Notes: generated from the sequence alone by a model not told the origin. A stretch of 64,000 nt of DNA from Stachybotrys elegans (GCA_020746835.1 JAGPNK010000016.1:1-64000), one strand, 5' to 3'. Shown: positions 1-10,863, counted from the first letter of the stretch. A program made the numbers and translations.

Positions 1-1280
1 AGGGCTACGAAAATGGTCAAGGCCTGGACTACGGTAAATGTTGGGTGGTAGAGAAAGTCCGCCTTGGCAAGCGCCATCTCAAAGCCAATGCGGAACTTGA
101 GGTTGAGCTCGGATTTGGTGCAGGCAAAGGTCCTCACAACGTCAGAGTCCTCCATGGAGGTGACGCCAGAGTAGTACATGGCAAACATGAGAGCCTCGTT
201 GGCCGGGGTTAGGTTGCCATTGTCGGTGCGGGGCCTTCGAAGCATCTTGTTGATGGTGGGAGCGTGGACGGCACCATAGACAGTCTGTTGGAGATGGTAT
301 GAGTAGCTGGCGGTGCATCCCGATAGCCGTCAACTTACATTTACGTTCTCGTAGAAGATCTCAAGCAGGAAAGGAACCTGCGAGGGAAGCGGGTAGCAAG
401 ATTCCGAGGAGCGGGAGGCATGAGGGCGAAAGAGCAGAGAGTTTCTGTCCATGGGAAGGCGCGTCATTTCGGCGGTGGAGTTGGGGCTGTCCTCGAGGAG
501 AGCTTCGTCGTCTGAAGAGTCCGAGACATCCATCTCTGCCAAACCCCGCGTCTCCATCTCCAGCCCACGCAGCTGCAAGCAAAGGTCAGCGAATATCCGG
601 CCATGGCCACGACTCTCACTCACTTCCTCATTGATCCTTGTCCAGAAGCGGTTGGCACTGGACGGGTTGAGGGCGAGCTTGCCCATCTGGCTCTCCACGC
701 CTCTGGCAGCGGGATGATGATCAGGCTGGTCATTGTTGGAGCTGCTGCCGGGGGAGTTGAGATTGGGCGAAGCACCGTCGTTTGAGGACGACTGGGCTTG
801 GGCCCTGGCTTGGTCGAGCTGACCCGTCAGGTCCCGGACGAGGCCCTCGAGGTTGCGCAAGCGCCCAAGCAGCTGGTTTGCCGTCTCTGTCTCGGGCGGG
901 TTGGCATTGACGTTGGCATTGACATTGGCGGCAGCAGTGGGCACGGCCGTCTGAGCGGCGGCGAGAGCCGAGTTTTGCTGAAGCCGGCGAGCCCAGCGTG
1001 GCCGCTCGGGCTGAGGGAGAACACAGGGGATCTGGGCCTTTTTGCAGTTGGAGCAGGGCATCTGCTTGTCGCAGCGGACCTTGCGGGCGCGGCAAACAGT
1101 GCAGCTTCGGGGCTTGGCCCGGGAAGGGCTCGCGCTTTTCTCGGGCTCCCGGTCACGGTCGCGCCGCTGGCCATGCTGCGGTTGGCGAGGCCCGGGGACG
1201 GAGGCGTGAGCGGGTGAGGCTGAGGCTGAGGGTCCCTGCGGCGCGTCGGCGTCGGCGTCGGCGTCGGAGGCGGCCTGCAT
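1..1280 (-). CDS. Zn(II)2Cys6 transcription factor, 3' end outside window
   Basis: Likely nuclear DNA-binding regulator; target genes unknown. Exon 1 runs 1280-339 and exon 2 from 284 off the left edge, with a 54-bp intron (GTAAGT donor, CAACAG acceptor) joining in phase 0. Residues 60-86 hold the binuclear zinc cluster, Cys60, 63, 70, 76, 79 and 86 with C-X2-C-X6-C-X5-C-X2-C-X6-C spacing and basic residues between. A Gln/Ala-rich and low-complexity stretch follows, including a short region that could form a coiled coil. Exon 2 reads on without stop (TVYGAVHAPTINKMLRRPR) in the style of the fungal-specific middle homology region. The N-terminal 55 residues are low complexity with an Asp-Ala repeat. 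The C-terminal part of the regulatory domain is not visible, so no subfamily can be named. Confidence 0.9.
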
Positions 1281-2478
1281 GGCGGGCTGTTAGCTGAATC
1301 TGGGGCTGGTTGTGGGTGAAACAAGCAAGTTTCTTAGGTGATGTGATGTGTCTTGTGTTGTCTCGGGCCATTTGCTCCATGTACTGAGGTAATTACCCTG
1401 CAGCATCCAGGATGCTCTTCCTGGCCCAACTGGTGTGCGATGGACAGCCAAAAGCAGCAACATAGCGGCCGGTGGGATTTGGAATCCGCCCCTGGGCCCC
1501 TGTGGCTGACTCATCGCCCACTACAACCAGTAGCAAGTGAGTACATGGCGCCTGTAATTATAGTGGAAGCCAGTGTTGCTTGACTGTGATTGCTCCAAGG
1601 TAAGTTAGGGGGGGGGTTTGGAGACCCCCTAGATTTGGATCACACCCATGAATTTACAGGGCTTATATTCGAAATACAGGGAATAGCCGGGGTTGCTGAT
1701 TAAGCATACAGGGCTGTGATCCAAATCCCCCCCCCCAACTTACCTGTATCAAGGTAAGCTTCCAATTTCCATCCGCCACCACACCAAAGTACCGACCTGC
1801 ATCGCACATCATTATTTAGCACCACCGCCGAGACTGTACCAGCTCCCGTCGGGTAAGATTCTCCATCTTGAGCCGAGATCACCAATGGACAGAGCGATGT
1901 GATTCGATCCGACACTATCCGGGGCCCTGGACGCGCTAGATGGTGGGTGGTGGAGGATGATGATGACTGCATCGCTGGTTCGATGCTTTGACCACAAGCA
2001 GAGCGAAACGTCGAAAGAGCCAACAGTCTGGTAACGAGGTGTAGCAGAGCACAGTCCATCCATGGGTCTGGTGTTTCGGCGCCCACCGCCTCGTCATATT
2101 GCCCATGGATTGTATTATGACCGCTCCCTTGGGTCTGGCGTCTGTCTGCCTGCATCCAACTTGCTGCCTGGGCTTCTGCCTGCAATCCTCTTCCTTCGTA
2201 TAGACCGCATAAACCCCCAGGCCCAATCAGCAGATCCCACTGTGGGCCAGACGGGGTAGACTGGGTCGTGGGTCGTGTGAAACAAAACGACCCAAATTCG
2301 CAACCGAGCCAACACGACTCTTTCGCTGCTGGCCATTTCTTCTTTCTTCCTCCTCGTCATCTTCATCTTTATCTTTATCTCCATATTCATCTTCATCTTC
2401 ATTTCAGCCTTGCTCGTTTCAGCAATCACAGCTTGCGCGTCCTCACACTCGAGCCGCTGCTCCCCCCCTCCCCTTGCT
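1281..2478. other. Intergenic region, shared upstream of divergent genes
   Basis: This 1.2-kb stretch separates the divergently transcribed zinc-cluster gene and F-box/ankyrin gene. It holds a short inverted-repeat element (1599-1744) and, at about 2337-2405, a pyrimidine-rich tract with repeated TCATCT/TTATCT units just before the F-box/ankyrin start, as is usual in fungal promoters. I see no convincing additional gene. Confidence 0.6.
1599..1744. repeat. Imperfect inverted repeat, MITE-like
   Basis: The left arm begins GGTAAGTTAGGGGGGGGG (about 1599-1616) and, after a 15-base interruption, ATTTGGATCACA (1632-1643). The right arm is its mirror: TGTGATCCAAAT (1715-1726), a run of C, then AACTTACC ending at 1744. 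The core contains repeated TACAGGG. Size and terminal inverted repeats fit a small non-autonomous DNA element, but no clear target-site duplication is visible and there is no coding capacity. Confidence 0.55.
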
Positions 2479-5094
2479 ATGCCGCACGCACTCGCCGAGG
2501 AACTCCCCATTGAGCTGTGGCTCGCTGTTGCGGAGAACTTGCCTATTTCAGACCTCGCGGCCCTCTGTCTCGTCCATCGCAAGCTTCAACACGCCCTCAC
2601 GCCGCTCCTGTACAAGCGGGCCGCCACCTCTCTCTACGACAAGCGGGCTCTCTTCTGGGGCGTCCTCAATGGTCTTCAGCAAACTGTGGAGCACGCTCTA
2701 GCAGCAGGGATCGACCCTAACCTGACCTGGCGCTCCCTCGCCCGTGCCGACGAGCTCTCTCTCGACTTCTACCGCTCCCAAAAGCCCTCCAGGAAGGATC
2801 TCCATGGTTCCAGGAAACCCAGCGTCGGGCTCTCCGAGTTCCTCGATGCCATCGGGAATCGCAATGCTGCCAGGCCTGGCCTCCCCCTCTGGAACTGGTC
2901 TGCCTTGCACCTGGCCACCCTCAACGGTCATGTCCCCATCATCGAGCTCCTCCTCGATCACAAGGCTGGGCCGACAAAGGGAAGTCTCGGCCTCTGCTCA
3001 TGCGATCTGAAGCCTCGTACCGTAGGCCCCAGGCCCCAAGTCGACTCGCACGACTCAGAGTCAGAGTCATCGAGATGGACCGCCTTCCATGTCGCCGTCT
3101 GCTGTGGCCAGTTGTCGGCCGCCAAAACCCTTCCATCTAGAGGCATCCCCTTGGCCATGGAAGCATCCGACAGAAGTTCCGGCGTCACTGCTCTGCACGT
3201 TGCCTGCATGTCTGGCCACTTGCCCGTGGTGAAATGGCTCGTCGAGCGGGGAGAAGCAATCGACGTGGTCGACGGCGAGTGTCAGACGCCCTTGGTATAT
3301 GCCTATCTGTACGAGCATTGGGACTGCTTCGAGTACCTTCTTGGGCACGGTGCCAACATTCATCACGTCGTTTCTGTCAACCTCGGCGAGGATGACCACG
3401 AAGACTGGATTCACCAGACCATGCTGTATTCCGCTATTGACACAATGCGCCTCGAGGATGCCTGCCGTCTTGTAGATCTGGGCGCCTCTATCGACAAGGT
3501 GGATGCAAGCAATCCGCCGCTCATAGTTGTGCTATGCAGGAAGCCATGGTCTACTCCCAAGTCGCCCAAGAATCAAGACGAGTATGGCCTCCGACTTCTG
3601 GACAGCTTACTTCCACTGGCTCCGCGTGCCGACGGTGCTTGGTCTGGAAACACGCCTCTGGAAGGCGCCGCGTCTACCGCAAACCACAAAGCCGTGAAAC
3701 GCCTTCTCGACGCTGGTGAAGATGTCAACGGCTATGGCAAAGGCTGGGCCTCTCCCCTAGCCCGGGCTTGCCACAACGTGCACCGGCTTCCCATACTCGA
3801 GACAGTTTCCCTGTTTCTCGACGCTGGCGCCGACGTCAACCGACCGGGAGAAACCATCTTGGCGCCTCTCTGGGCACTCGAGATGGACCATTGTGACCCC
3901 AAGGAAAAGGAGGACGTCTCCCAACTCCTCATAGACCGGGGTGCAAACCTAGCTCGCGGCACAAGCTCCAGCTCGGGCGTCGTGTCATACACAACACCAT
4001 TGGAGAGGCAGCTAAAGCAGGGGAACTTGGCAGAATTCAAACGACTCCTGGCCCTTTGTGGGCCGAACCCTATGGATAAGCTGGGCGAAGACGACTTCCT
4101 GGGATTCTGGAGGGCAGTCTTCGATAGTGAAGACACGGTTGCCATGCGCTACGTTCTTGATTTGGACAAGGATAAGGTTATAGCGAGGAGAGATCGGTTC
4201 GCCCTATCATCGCTCTTCAGCTACAAGCCGATGCCAACAGATGTCATCCTCCAACTTCTAGACCAAGGGGCGGACGTCAAGGCTGACAGCTTTAGCCTTC
4301 CATATCTCATACAGGCCATTACCTACCATGTCGAGCCTGTCGTCCTAGAGAAGCTTCTATCCCGTGGTGCCGATCCGTACCAGGAATGGGAAAATATGAC
4401 GCCCTTGCATTACATGCTTTCCCATGAGCTTCGTCACTGTACGCATAGCCTAGAATACACCAGGGTATTCCTAGAGGCGGGTGTATCTATTTATCGAGAG
4501 ATCAGATACGAGGCGGTGCATCCAACCCAGTCCCCGCCACCCACGGTCCTGGTCTTGGCTATTGAAAAGTTTGACAAGGGAGAGGAGATTGTCGAGCTCA
4601 TGCTACAAAAACAGCCGCTACATCAACACAAACACGGCGAGATCAAGCAATACCTGCGCTGGGCATGCGGGGTTGGCAACTGGCGGGCCCTGCAGGCCAT
4701 GATGGCATCTGACGAGGTCAAGCAAGCAGTCAAGGAAGAATGTTCCATTCTGCTCCAACATGCGCTCGACGGCCTTCGGATGAGGCAGTACCTGAGGCGG
4801 CATATGGAGCAGACTGTTTCACTGGTGCAGTTTCTCCTCCAGCAAGGGCCGGACCTCTCCGTCAGCGGCGAGGACCCAAGGCAGCCGGGGACAACTCGAG
4901 CGAAGCTCCTGGGGCTGCTGTCTAACGAGGGGTGGCGGCAGACGGACCCGTCAAGCTGGTGTTTTCATCGGCGGATGGAGTTTACAGAAGATCAAGACAT
5001 GCCAGTTTTTAAGGATGTGGCGCCTGATTATACTGATGCTACGACCTTGGTCGGCATCAGAAAGAGGCTCGAGGCGATGCAAGCGAGTACATGA
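2479..5094 (+). CDS. F-box / ankyrin-repeat protein
   Basis: Single-exon gene, 871 residues from the ATG at 2479; an in-frame ATG at 2410 adds 23 Ser/Cys-rich residues and lies inside the pyrimidine-rich leader, so I prefer the later start. Residues 5-45 (LPIELWLAVAENLPISDLAA) match an F-box, the Skp1-binding module of SCF ubiquitin ligases. Many ankyrin repeats follow, with clear units at about residues 130-165, 205-290 and 395-495 (for example SALHLATLNGHVPIIELLL, and DAGEDVN and DAGADVN ends); more degenerate repeats continue to about 700. No membrane segment. By family, likely a substrate adaptor; the substrate is unknown. Such fungal genes are expanded and fast evolving. Confidence 0.85.
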   Translation: MPHALAEELPIELWLAVAENLPISDLAALCLVHRKLQHALTPLLYKRAATSLYDKRALFWGVLNGLQQTVEHALAAGIDPNLTWRSLARADELSLDFYRSQKPSRKDLHGSRKPSVGLSEFLDAIGNRNAARPGLPLWNWSALHLATLNGHVPIIELLLDHKAGPTKGSLGLCSCDLKPRTVGPRPQVDSHDSESESSRWTAFHVAVCCGQLSAAKTLPSRGIPLAMEASDRSSGVTALHVACMSGHLPVVKWLVERGEAIDVVDGECQTPLVYAYLYEHWDCFEYLLGHGANIHHVVSVNLGEDDHEDWIHQTMLYSAIDTMRLEDACRLVDLGASIDKVDASNPPLIVVLCRKPWSTPKSPKNQDEYGLRLLDSLLPLAPRADGAWSGNTPLEGAASTANHKAVKRLLDAGEDVNGYGKGWASPLARACHNVHRLPILETVSLFLDAGADVNRPGETILAPLWALEMDHCDPKEKEDVSQLLIDRGANLARGTSSSSGVVSYTTPLERQLKQGNLAEFKRLLALCGPNPMDKLGEDDFLGFWRAVFDSEDTVAMRYVLDLDKDKVIARRDRFALSSLFSYKPMPTDVILQLLDQGADVKADSFSLPYLIQAITYHVEPVVLEKLLSRGADPYQEWENMTPLHYMLSHELRHCTHSLEYTRVFLEAGVSIYREIRYEAVHPTQSPPPTVLVLAIEKFDKGEEIVELMLQKQPLHQHKHGEIKQYLRWACGVGNWRALQAMMASDEVKQAVKEECSILLQHALDGLRMRQYLRRHMEQTVSLVQFLLQQGPDLSVSGEDPRQPGTTRAKLLGLLSNEGWRQTDPSSWCFHRRMEFTEDQDMPVFKDVAPDYTDATTLVGIRKRLEAMQAST

Positions 5095-5613
5095 GGGCAA
5101 CGAGGATTATGAAGCTGGATGATTTACGATGTGATATTGTCGGGTAGGATACGATGGACGGACAAAACAACGGTAAGAGATGGGAACTCCAAGTAGATAG
5201 GTAGGTAACATAGAATAGAAACCAACAACTAAATTCATTGCATATTCCAGACGTGCTCGGGGCTATTTTCTCAGATAGCTTCATGAAACGTATAGTCTGA
5301 TGATATCTTTATTGTCTGACTCTGCTCTGATCCTATGAGTACCGGAGCAACCATCACGGTTGAATAATAGACCATCGGCCCTTTCTATTCTTCTTTCCAC
5401 CTCCGCATACTGCTCCATCATAGCTTCATCTCGTGTGAGGTCCCCATATTCCACAGCGGAGATATCGGACATTCATGACTAGTGCGCCCTTTGATAACAG
5501 GATGATGGAAAGTCCGCGGGGTTCGCACACTTGACATTCAAGCATGCCAGCTTGAACTTGAACAATTCTCTCCTGTCACACCCACCTCTCGAGTCATTGT
5601 AACCATCTACATC
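5095..5613. other. Intergenic region
   Basis: Between the F-box/ankyrin gene and the racemase-like gene. Only a 63-codon reverse ORF (5281-5472) is present, with no recognisable motif. I see no other feature. Confidence 0.5.
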
Positions 5614-6342
5614 ATGAAGACGGTCCTACTCCTCGGCGGCATGACGCCCGACGTCACAGTCCTCTACTACAACATCATCAACCGCGTCGTCCGCGCACAG
5701 CTCGGCGGCCGCCACGGCGCCCCCTTATACCTCTACAGCGCAGACCTCGAGGCCATGATCCAGCACCTCGGCCGCGGCGACGTCGAGGCCTTTGCGCGCA
5801 CCTACACAGACCCAATCGCGGCACTGGCCTCGCGCGTGGACGCCGTCGTCATCTGCGCCATCCTCGCGCACAAGGTGGCTGCGCAGATCCGCGCCTCGCT
5901 GCCCGCGGGCGTGTCCCTGATTCACATCGCCGACGTGCTCGCCTCGCACGTCAAGGCCCGCTACCCGGGCGTGAGGAGGCTCGGCCTGCTGGGCCCCAAG
6001 GCGACGATGCTGGGCGGCGCGGAGCCCGACTTCTTCGTGGCGCCGCTGCAGGCGCCCGAGCACGGCTTCGAGGTCCTCGTGCCAGAGACGGAGGAGGCGA
6101 TCGAGGAGGTGAACCGCGGGATGCTGGAGGAGGTGGCCAAGGGCGCCGCGGCGGTTACGCCCGAGACAAAGGCCATGTTTGTCGAGCAGGCGAGAAGCCT
6201 CGTGAGGAGGGGCGCGCAGGCCATTGTGCTGGGGAGTACGGACCTGGGGTTTGTGCTGACGCAGGAGGACGTCGGCGAGATGCCTGTAATAGAGCCGGCC
6301 GCTGTCCACGCCGAGCACGTCGGCTTGTGGGTTTGCCAGTAG
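5614..6342 (+). CDS. Asp/Glu racemase superfamily protein, one catalytic Cys replaced
   Basis: A 242-residue intronless gene. The N-terminus KTVLLLGGMTPDVTVLYYN matches the start of the bacterial YgeA/aspartate racemase family, whose members interconvert L- and D-amino acids with two cysteines acting as acid and base. The first is kept (Cys81 in VVICAILAHK, though the usual Thr-Asn after it is Ala-Ile). At the second site the usual Gly-Cys-Thr is Gly-Ser-Thr (Ser208 in VLGSTDLG). Known racemases need both cysteines, so racemisation is doubtful; a one-sided activity or other hydrolase/isomerase role is possible. Bacterial-type family, no intron and very GC-rich codon use suggest old horizontal acquisition. 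No targeting signal, so probably cytosolic. It converges with the GT8-type gene. Confidence 0.85.
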   Translation: MKTVLLLGGMTPDVTVLYYNIINRVVRAQLGGRHGAPLYLYSADLEAMIQHLGRGDVEAFARTYTDPIAALASRVDAVVICAILAHKVAAQIRASLPAGVSLIHIADVLASHVKARYPGVRRLGLLGPKATMLGGAEPDFFVAPLQAPEHGFEVLVPETEEAIEEVNRGMLEEVAKGAAAVTPETKAMFVEQARSLVRRGAQAIVLGSTDLGFVLTQEDVGEMPVIEPAAVHAEHVGLWVCQ

Positions 6343-6421
6343 CCATATATACCTAGATGTTCTATTTTACTTTTGGACGTTGTCAAGCTTTTGTGACAGC
6401 TCAGGACTGCGACGCGGCATG

Positions 6422-7404
6422 TTAGAGCACGTCGATGACGCTCCGGGGACAGATCTCTGAAGCGGCGACTCGCCACTTGGCCCACTGCGTGATGAGGAGC
6501 CTGTTGGCCTCGGGTCGCTCTTCTCGCACCTTGCCGATGGACGCCAGCCAGGGCTTTCCGACGGCCGTGAAGTGGACAATGGCCGTCTGCTTGTACAGCT
6601 GCTCGAGCTCGTAGTCGTCGGCGGGACGAGACGTTGCGTCCTCGGGGAAGGCGACGTCGCGGTCCGACTCGAACCACGCGGGCACATTCTTGTCCTCCCA
6701 GTGGCTGTTGAGCGCGAGGAAGTTTCCGGGCATGGGGTCCTCAATGTCCCCGTAGAGCTCGTTGATGACGTCCATGTCGTACTTGTCCGGCTTGATGGAC
6801 GTGAGGGCGGCGTCCATGGGCTGCCAGAGCGCCTCGCTCGGCTCAATGAGCATGCAGGCGCTTGTCAGGGTGCGGTTGCTGATCCAGTAGGCGGGCGCGG
6901 CGGTGAAGGGCGTCGAGGGCAGGCGGAATGCGCTGTCCGGGCTGTGCAGGATGAGCTGGTCCGAGTCGAGGACGAGGGCGCGCTTGACGGTTGGGTCGAG
7001 GAGGTGCAGCTTGAAGGCGAGCAGCTTGAGCAGGCAGCCTTCGTAGTAGAGGACGCTGCTTGGGTGCAGGGGAGGAGGGGTAAGGGGGATGACTTTGGCG
7101 CCTAGATCGCTGAAGATGTTGTTGTACTCTGCGGTGACGCCGTCGGAGACGAGGACGATGAGCTGGTGCGGCGTGTTGAAGACGTGGCGCAGCATGTAGA
7201 GGTTGACGGCGACAGAGCAGGCGTAGTTCTCCTCAGTTGCGTAGAAGACGTAGGCATTGGGACTGACAGTCTCGAGGGGCTCGTCGGTTGACCAGGCCGA
7301 CAGATCTAGCCAGGCATGGTGCAGGATGAGCACGGTGATGAAGCCGGCGAGGACGGTGAGCAGCAGGGCGGCCCGCGGGGGAGGGCTGTCCGTGTAATCA
7401 ACAT
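6422..7404 (-). CDS. GT8-type glycosyltransferase (Gnt1-like), frameshift near start
   Basis: The main open frame (6422-7333, 303 codons) encodes a nucleotide-sugar glycosyltransferase: AYVFYATEENYACSVAVN, a metal-binding DSD (residues 123-125 of this frame, ALVLDSDQLIL) and a C-terminal TAIVHFTAVGKPW. This resembles fungal alpha-N-acetylglucosamine transferases of GT8, Golgi type II proteins. The frame first offers only a GTG. Upstream it continues as a hydrophobic stretch (RAALLLTVLAGFITVLILHH), clearly the signal anchor, but without an ATG. An ATG at 7404-7402 lies in another frame, and the two meet at a five-base C run (coding strand; 7377-7381) that appears one base short. I read this as a sequencing indel, not decay, since the rest is intact. 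A missed short 5' intron is the alternative. Confidence 0.75.
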
Positions 7405-9139
7405 GTTTGAGTTTGTGGGTGTTGTATGTGTGTATGTCAATTGGGTATGACGGTGAGACGTCGAGAGGAGGAAGAGTAATGAGGGAGAAGGGAGTGGAGG
7501 AGGGCGGGCATACAAGAGGACGTTGGCTTTGTTAAATTACATCAGATGCCGGCGCTAAATGAGACTTGAGTCCCCCACAGACGCTGTGACGATACCAGAT
7601 CTAAGAAGGGATGGTTGGTTGTTTGGTGGGTTGTTGGTTGTGTTGGTTGTTGGTCGGGACGGTTCTGGAGGCCAAGACCCCCAGGGCTCCTCTCTGGTAG
7701 CCGCCCGACCCTCACAAGCTTCGAGGAGCCAAGACAACATGCCATAGGCGCTCATCCCTCGTTCCATGTGCCCTTTTTCGGGAATGAAGGTCCTCGTGAT
7801 ACCCCTGCCGTCAGCTTCAACTAGCCGGTCCGCCTCAGCATTATCGGCACGCTTGGGATGGTCTAGAGCCCAAGGGTATGGCGCTATTTTTTTCTCAGCC
7901 CCGTTGCTCATTTCGCCTTATTTAGCATAGGTCGCCGAATCTCGTCGATTATTGCTGGATAGGGGTTCGGGCTAGTGGTGGTTAGTTGTCCTTGCTATTG
8001 AAGCGATGAGGGTTTAAGAGTCAATGGTCGACAAAGAGATGCATGACAGTATGATACTGACGCATTGTCCGCCAGGACGAGGGTGGCGGCTAGCATACTT
8101 GAAGCCTCCCTTTCGCCAGCACCAACGATTGCAGTAAGCCTTGTCTGTCATGTCCGATGATTACCTGAACACTCATCTCATCAACGTTCCTGTCCTGGAG
8201 TCAGCTGGTGCCAAGAGGCGAGCGCTTTTGTGCCATGTGTCCCAAATCAGCGCTAGTTGCGCGCCACATGCCAGTCAGATTCCTGAATGCTCATCGAGAC
8301 CAAAATAGATTTATTACCAGGTTCGGAACGATCCGCAACGACCACCAACAACCCGTTTGTCCCACATAAGAGCTGCGCACGCGAGTCCACATCGAATAAT
8401 TTGGAGATGGGTCTCGTCGACTTTCTGAGATGGCAATGTTGAATTGGCCTTTGATGTGCAGTCTTCCTCTCCGTGAAGGCCTCACAGCCGGTATGTCTCA
8501 GATTGCGGGGCCGCCCTTGCTTCCTCGGGCATTCTACCCCTGGTTAAGTGCGGCCATATGTTTCTTCATCTTCTCTATCCATTCCTTTGTCTCCTCTGTT
8601 TCTCCATGTGCGTTATCGGGTGGTTCTTCTCGTTATCCATGTCGGCATGTGTCCCCATGCCGGCCCGAAACAAGACTGTAGATTCCCCGAGCTCTCGATC
8701 AATTGCCTCGGTCTCTCCAAAGTACCTCTCCTGTGAGAGGCCATCGTTCATTTATCGTGCTCCACGTCGTGTTTGGCGGTCATGTTTCGCAATGCTTAAG
8801 AGGACAGCTCAGGGGTAGCGGCCCTGCAAAGGCTCCAAAGGACCAGCGATGACAAAAGTCATATGTGAGTTGCTGCTGTCACCACCAAAGGCAAACCTAT
8901 CGTGGTACCCTTTCGAAGCGCGTTAGACACTAATTGGGTTGTAATAGCCACAATCTGACTAAATAGATGGATAAATATTGGCTCTGAATGGCTTATTATG
9001 ATAAACTCCAGCCAGCTTCTGTCTTGCCACTAGAGTCATCAGAATAGCTTTCCTCCGACGTGATATCCCAATCGTCATCTCCGGGATGCCTATCTTCCGA
9101 CTGTTGCGGCGTTGGAGCCGAGGAGCCTGGTTCATCCAT
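7405..9139. other. Intergenic region, no convincing gene
   Basis: About 1.7 kb upstream of the glycosyltransferase gene and downstream of the kinase gene. It holds a 118-codon reverse ORF (7555-7911) and several short forward ORFs near 8430-8820; none shows a domain, codon bias or splice structure I can support. A GGTT/GTTGGTT-rich low-complexity patch lies at about 7612-7655. Confidence 0.5.
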
Positions 9140-10863
9140 CTAGGCTCCAGGTGAAAGAGTGCTCGGGAGACTGCGCTCGTCCTTGATATGAGTCTCAGCC
9201 GGCGATGCAGCACGCGCTCGGCCAGTCGAGATGGAAGGATGCGGGCTCCGTCGCTGCCTTTCATCACCCTCTGCGTTAAGCTCCGGATCCATCGACGCAG
9301 GTCGCTTCTTGTCATTAGCAGTACCCTCATTGTCTCTTGGGGAGGATACATTGTTTCCAGCAACATCTTCTCCAACTTGATTAAGCTTCCACAGCCACCT
9401 TAGACATTTCCCTGCACTCCATCTCTTTTCAGGTCTCTGATGGAGTAACCCCTTTAACAAGGGACGAAATTGGCTCGGTGCTCTCGCAATGCAAGGCAGA
9501 ATCGTACCTCGCATCCAGCTGCCAAAATCACGAGGGTCCCATTGCTCGTCTTTGCGGGGATCCCACGTAGTATACAACTGCATGGCAATGAGACCGAGAG
9601 ACCATAGATCAACCTTGTTGGTATATTGTAGTGCTTGGTTGAAGAGTTCGGGGGCCATATAGATCTTTGTACCTGTGAAGCTCTCCATTTTTCCCGCATG
9701 ATCGCGCTTCGAGGTGCCGAAGTCAGCAAGTTTGACGATGAGTTGTTCGTTTTGTCTTTCAACAAGGGCATTTTCAGGTTTAACGTCCCGATGGGCCATG
9801 TTTTGCTCATGCATGTGTTGCAATGCACTGGAAAGGTACGTCATTACCGCCATCTTATCGTGTTCGTCCAGATCCGTTAGGACATCCCGGAGGTCCTGCG
9901 GTATATACTCGATAATCATCCAGGGTGGCAACGTCACATCCTCGGCTGGAACCAGATCATAAGCCCTCACAATATATGGCTAGATACAATTAGTATTGAC
10001 GGTACTCGGGTTTATGTATCTGCATACAAGGAACTTACATGGTCAAGCTTCGAGATATTTTCGTACTCTTTTCGCAGCGCTTCGAGTCGTTTTCTCGCAG
10101 CGTCATGGTCGTCGCTTGATTTATAGTACGGCTCCTTGGCGCCATAGATCTTCCCTGTCACCCTATCTGTCACCTTCATGACCGATGCATGAGCTCCTCT
10201 GCCTTCCAGCCCCCCTGACTCGTTGACGTATACAGCACCGTCCTTTCCATAGCGGGTATTGTGTGTCAATGTCTCTGGCAGACTTCTGATAGACGGTATA
10301 TACTTGGGTATAGCGCGCAGCACATCCTCACTAAAGCTCCTGGCCAGCTTTCTGTGCTGCCGTTTTTGGCTATCGGTTCGCAGCGGGGGCCATGCCCGGA
10401 AGGAGACTGCTCCTAGCTCAACATCGACGGGACGGGAAAACTCTACTGCTTCTCTAGATAGGATCAAAGTACGGGCGCCATCCTTGATGTAAAGCCCCTT
10501 TCTGTCGGGTATCAATGCTATCCTTGGGCTGTGAGTTCCTGGGCTCACGTCAATCTTGAGCAATCGTCTGCTAATACCAGTGCGGTTGCTTTCAGCAATC
10601 TGCAGATCACACTTGTCGGAATCAGGATCAGAACCCAGAACCCAGCCTGATGGATCGAACATGTGTTCGCCCATTGCTAGATAAAACAGGGGCGGCTTGG
10701 GTTCCTCAGATTGGCAGCCCATCCACTGTCTATCGGCATCCTTGTTTGGCGGCTGAAACTGATACCTCGAGTTATCCGAAAAGGTCAGAATGCCATCTGC
10801 GCCAGTAAAGGATCCAAGAATCAGCACGACCTTGGATAAATCAATGGTCTCGGTGGTGGCCAT
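9140..10863 (-). CDS. FHA-domain serine/threonine protein kinase
   Basis: Two exons (10863-10039, 9979-9140) around a 59-bp intron (GTAAGT, branch TACTAAT, TAG) give 554 residues. Residues about 60-150 form an FHA-like phosphopeptide-binding domain (VLGSDPDSDKCDL, GISRRLLKID), with Gly-Ser where FHA usually has Gly-Arg. The kinase domain follows: glycine loop GLEGRGAHASV (219-229), Lys243 in YGAKE, HRDVKPEN (338-345), DFG (361-363), APE (384-386) and DLWSLGL. All catalytic residues are present, so it should be active. The C-terminal 70 residues are Ser/Pro/Arg-rich. The order FHA-kinase recalls Chk2/Cds1, but the protein is shorter and differs; it looks like one of the fungal lineage-specific FHA-kinases of unknown pathway. 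Confidence 0.88.

Noticed and set aside
2410..2478. Earlier ATG of the F-box/ankyrin gene
   Set aside because: It adds a Ser/Cys/Pro stretch from the pyrimidine-rich leader; the F-box follows directly after the later ATG.
5281..5472. 63-codon reverse ORF upstream of the racemase-like gene
   Set aside because: Charged and protein-like to the eye, but short, with no domain, splice signal or promoter sign; such frames occur by chance.
7555..7911. 118-codon reverse ORF (MSNGAEKKIAPYPW...)
   Set aside because: The last third is translated GTT/GGTT low-complexity DNA and the rest matches nothing I know.
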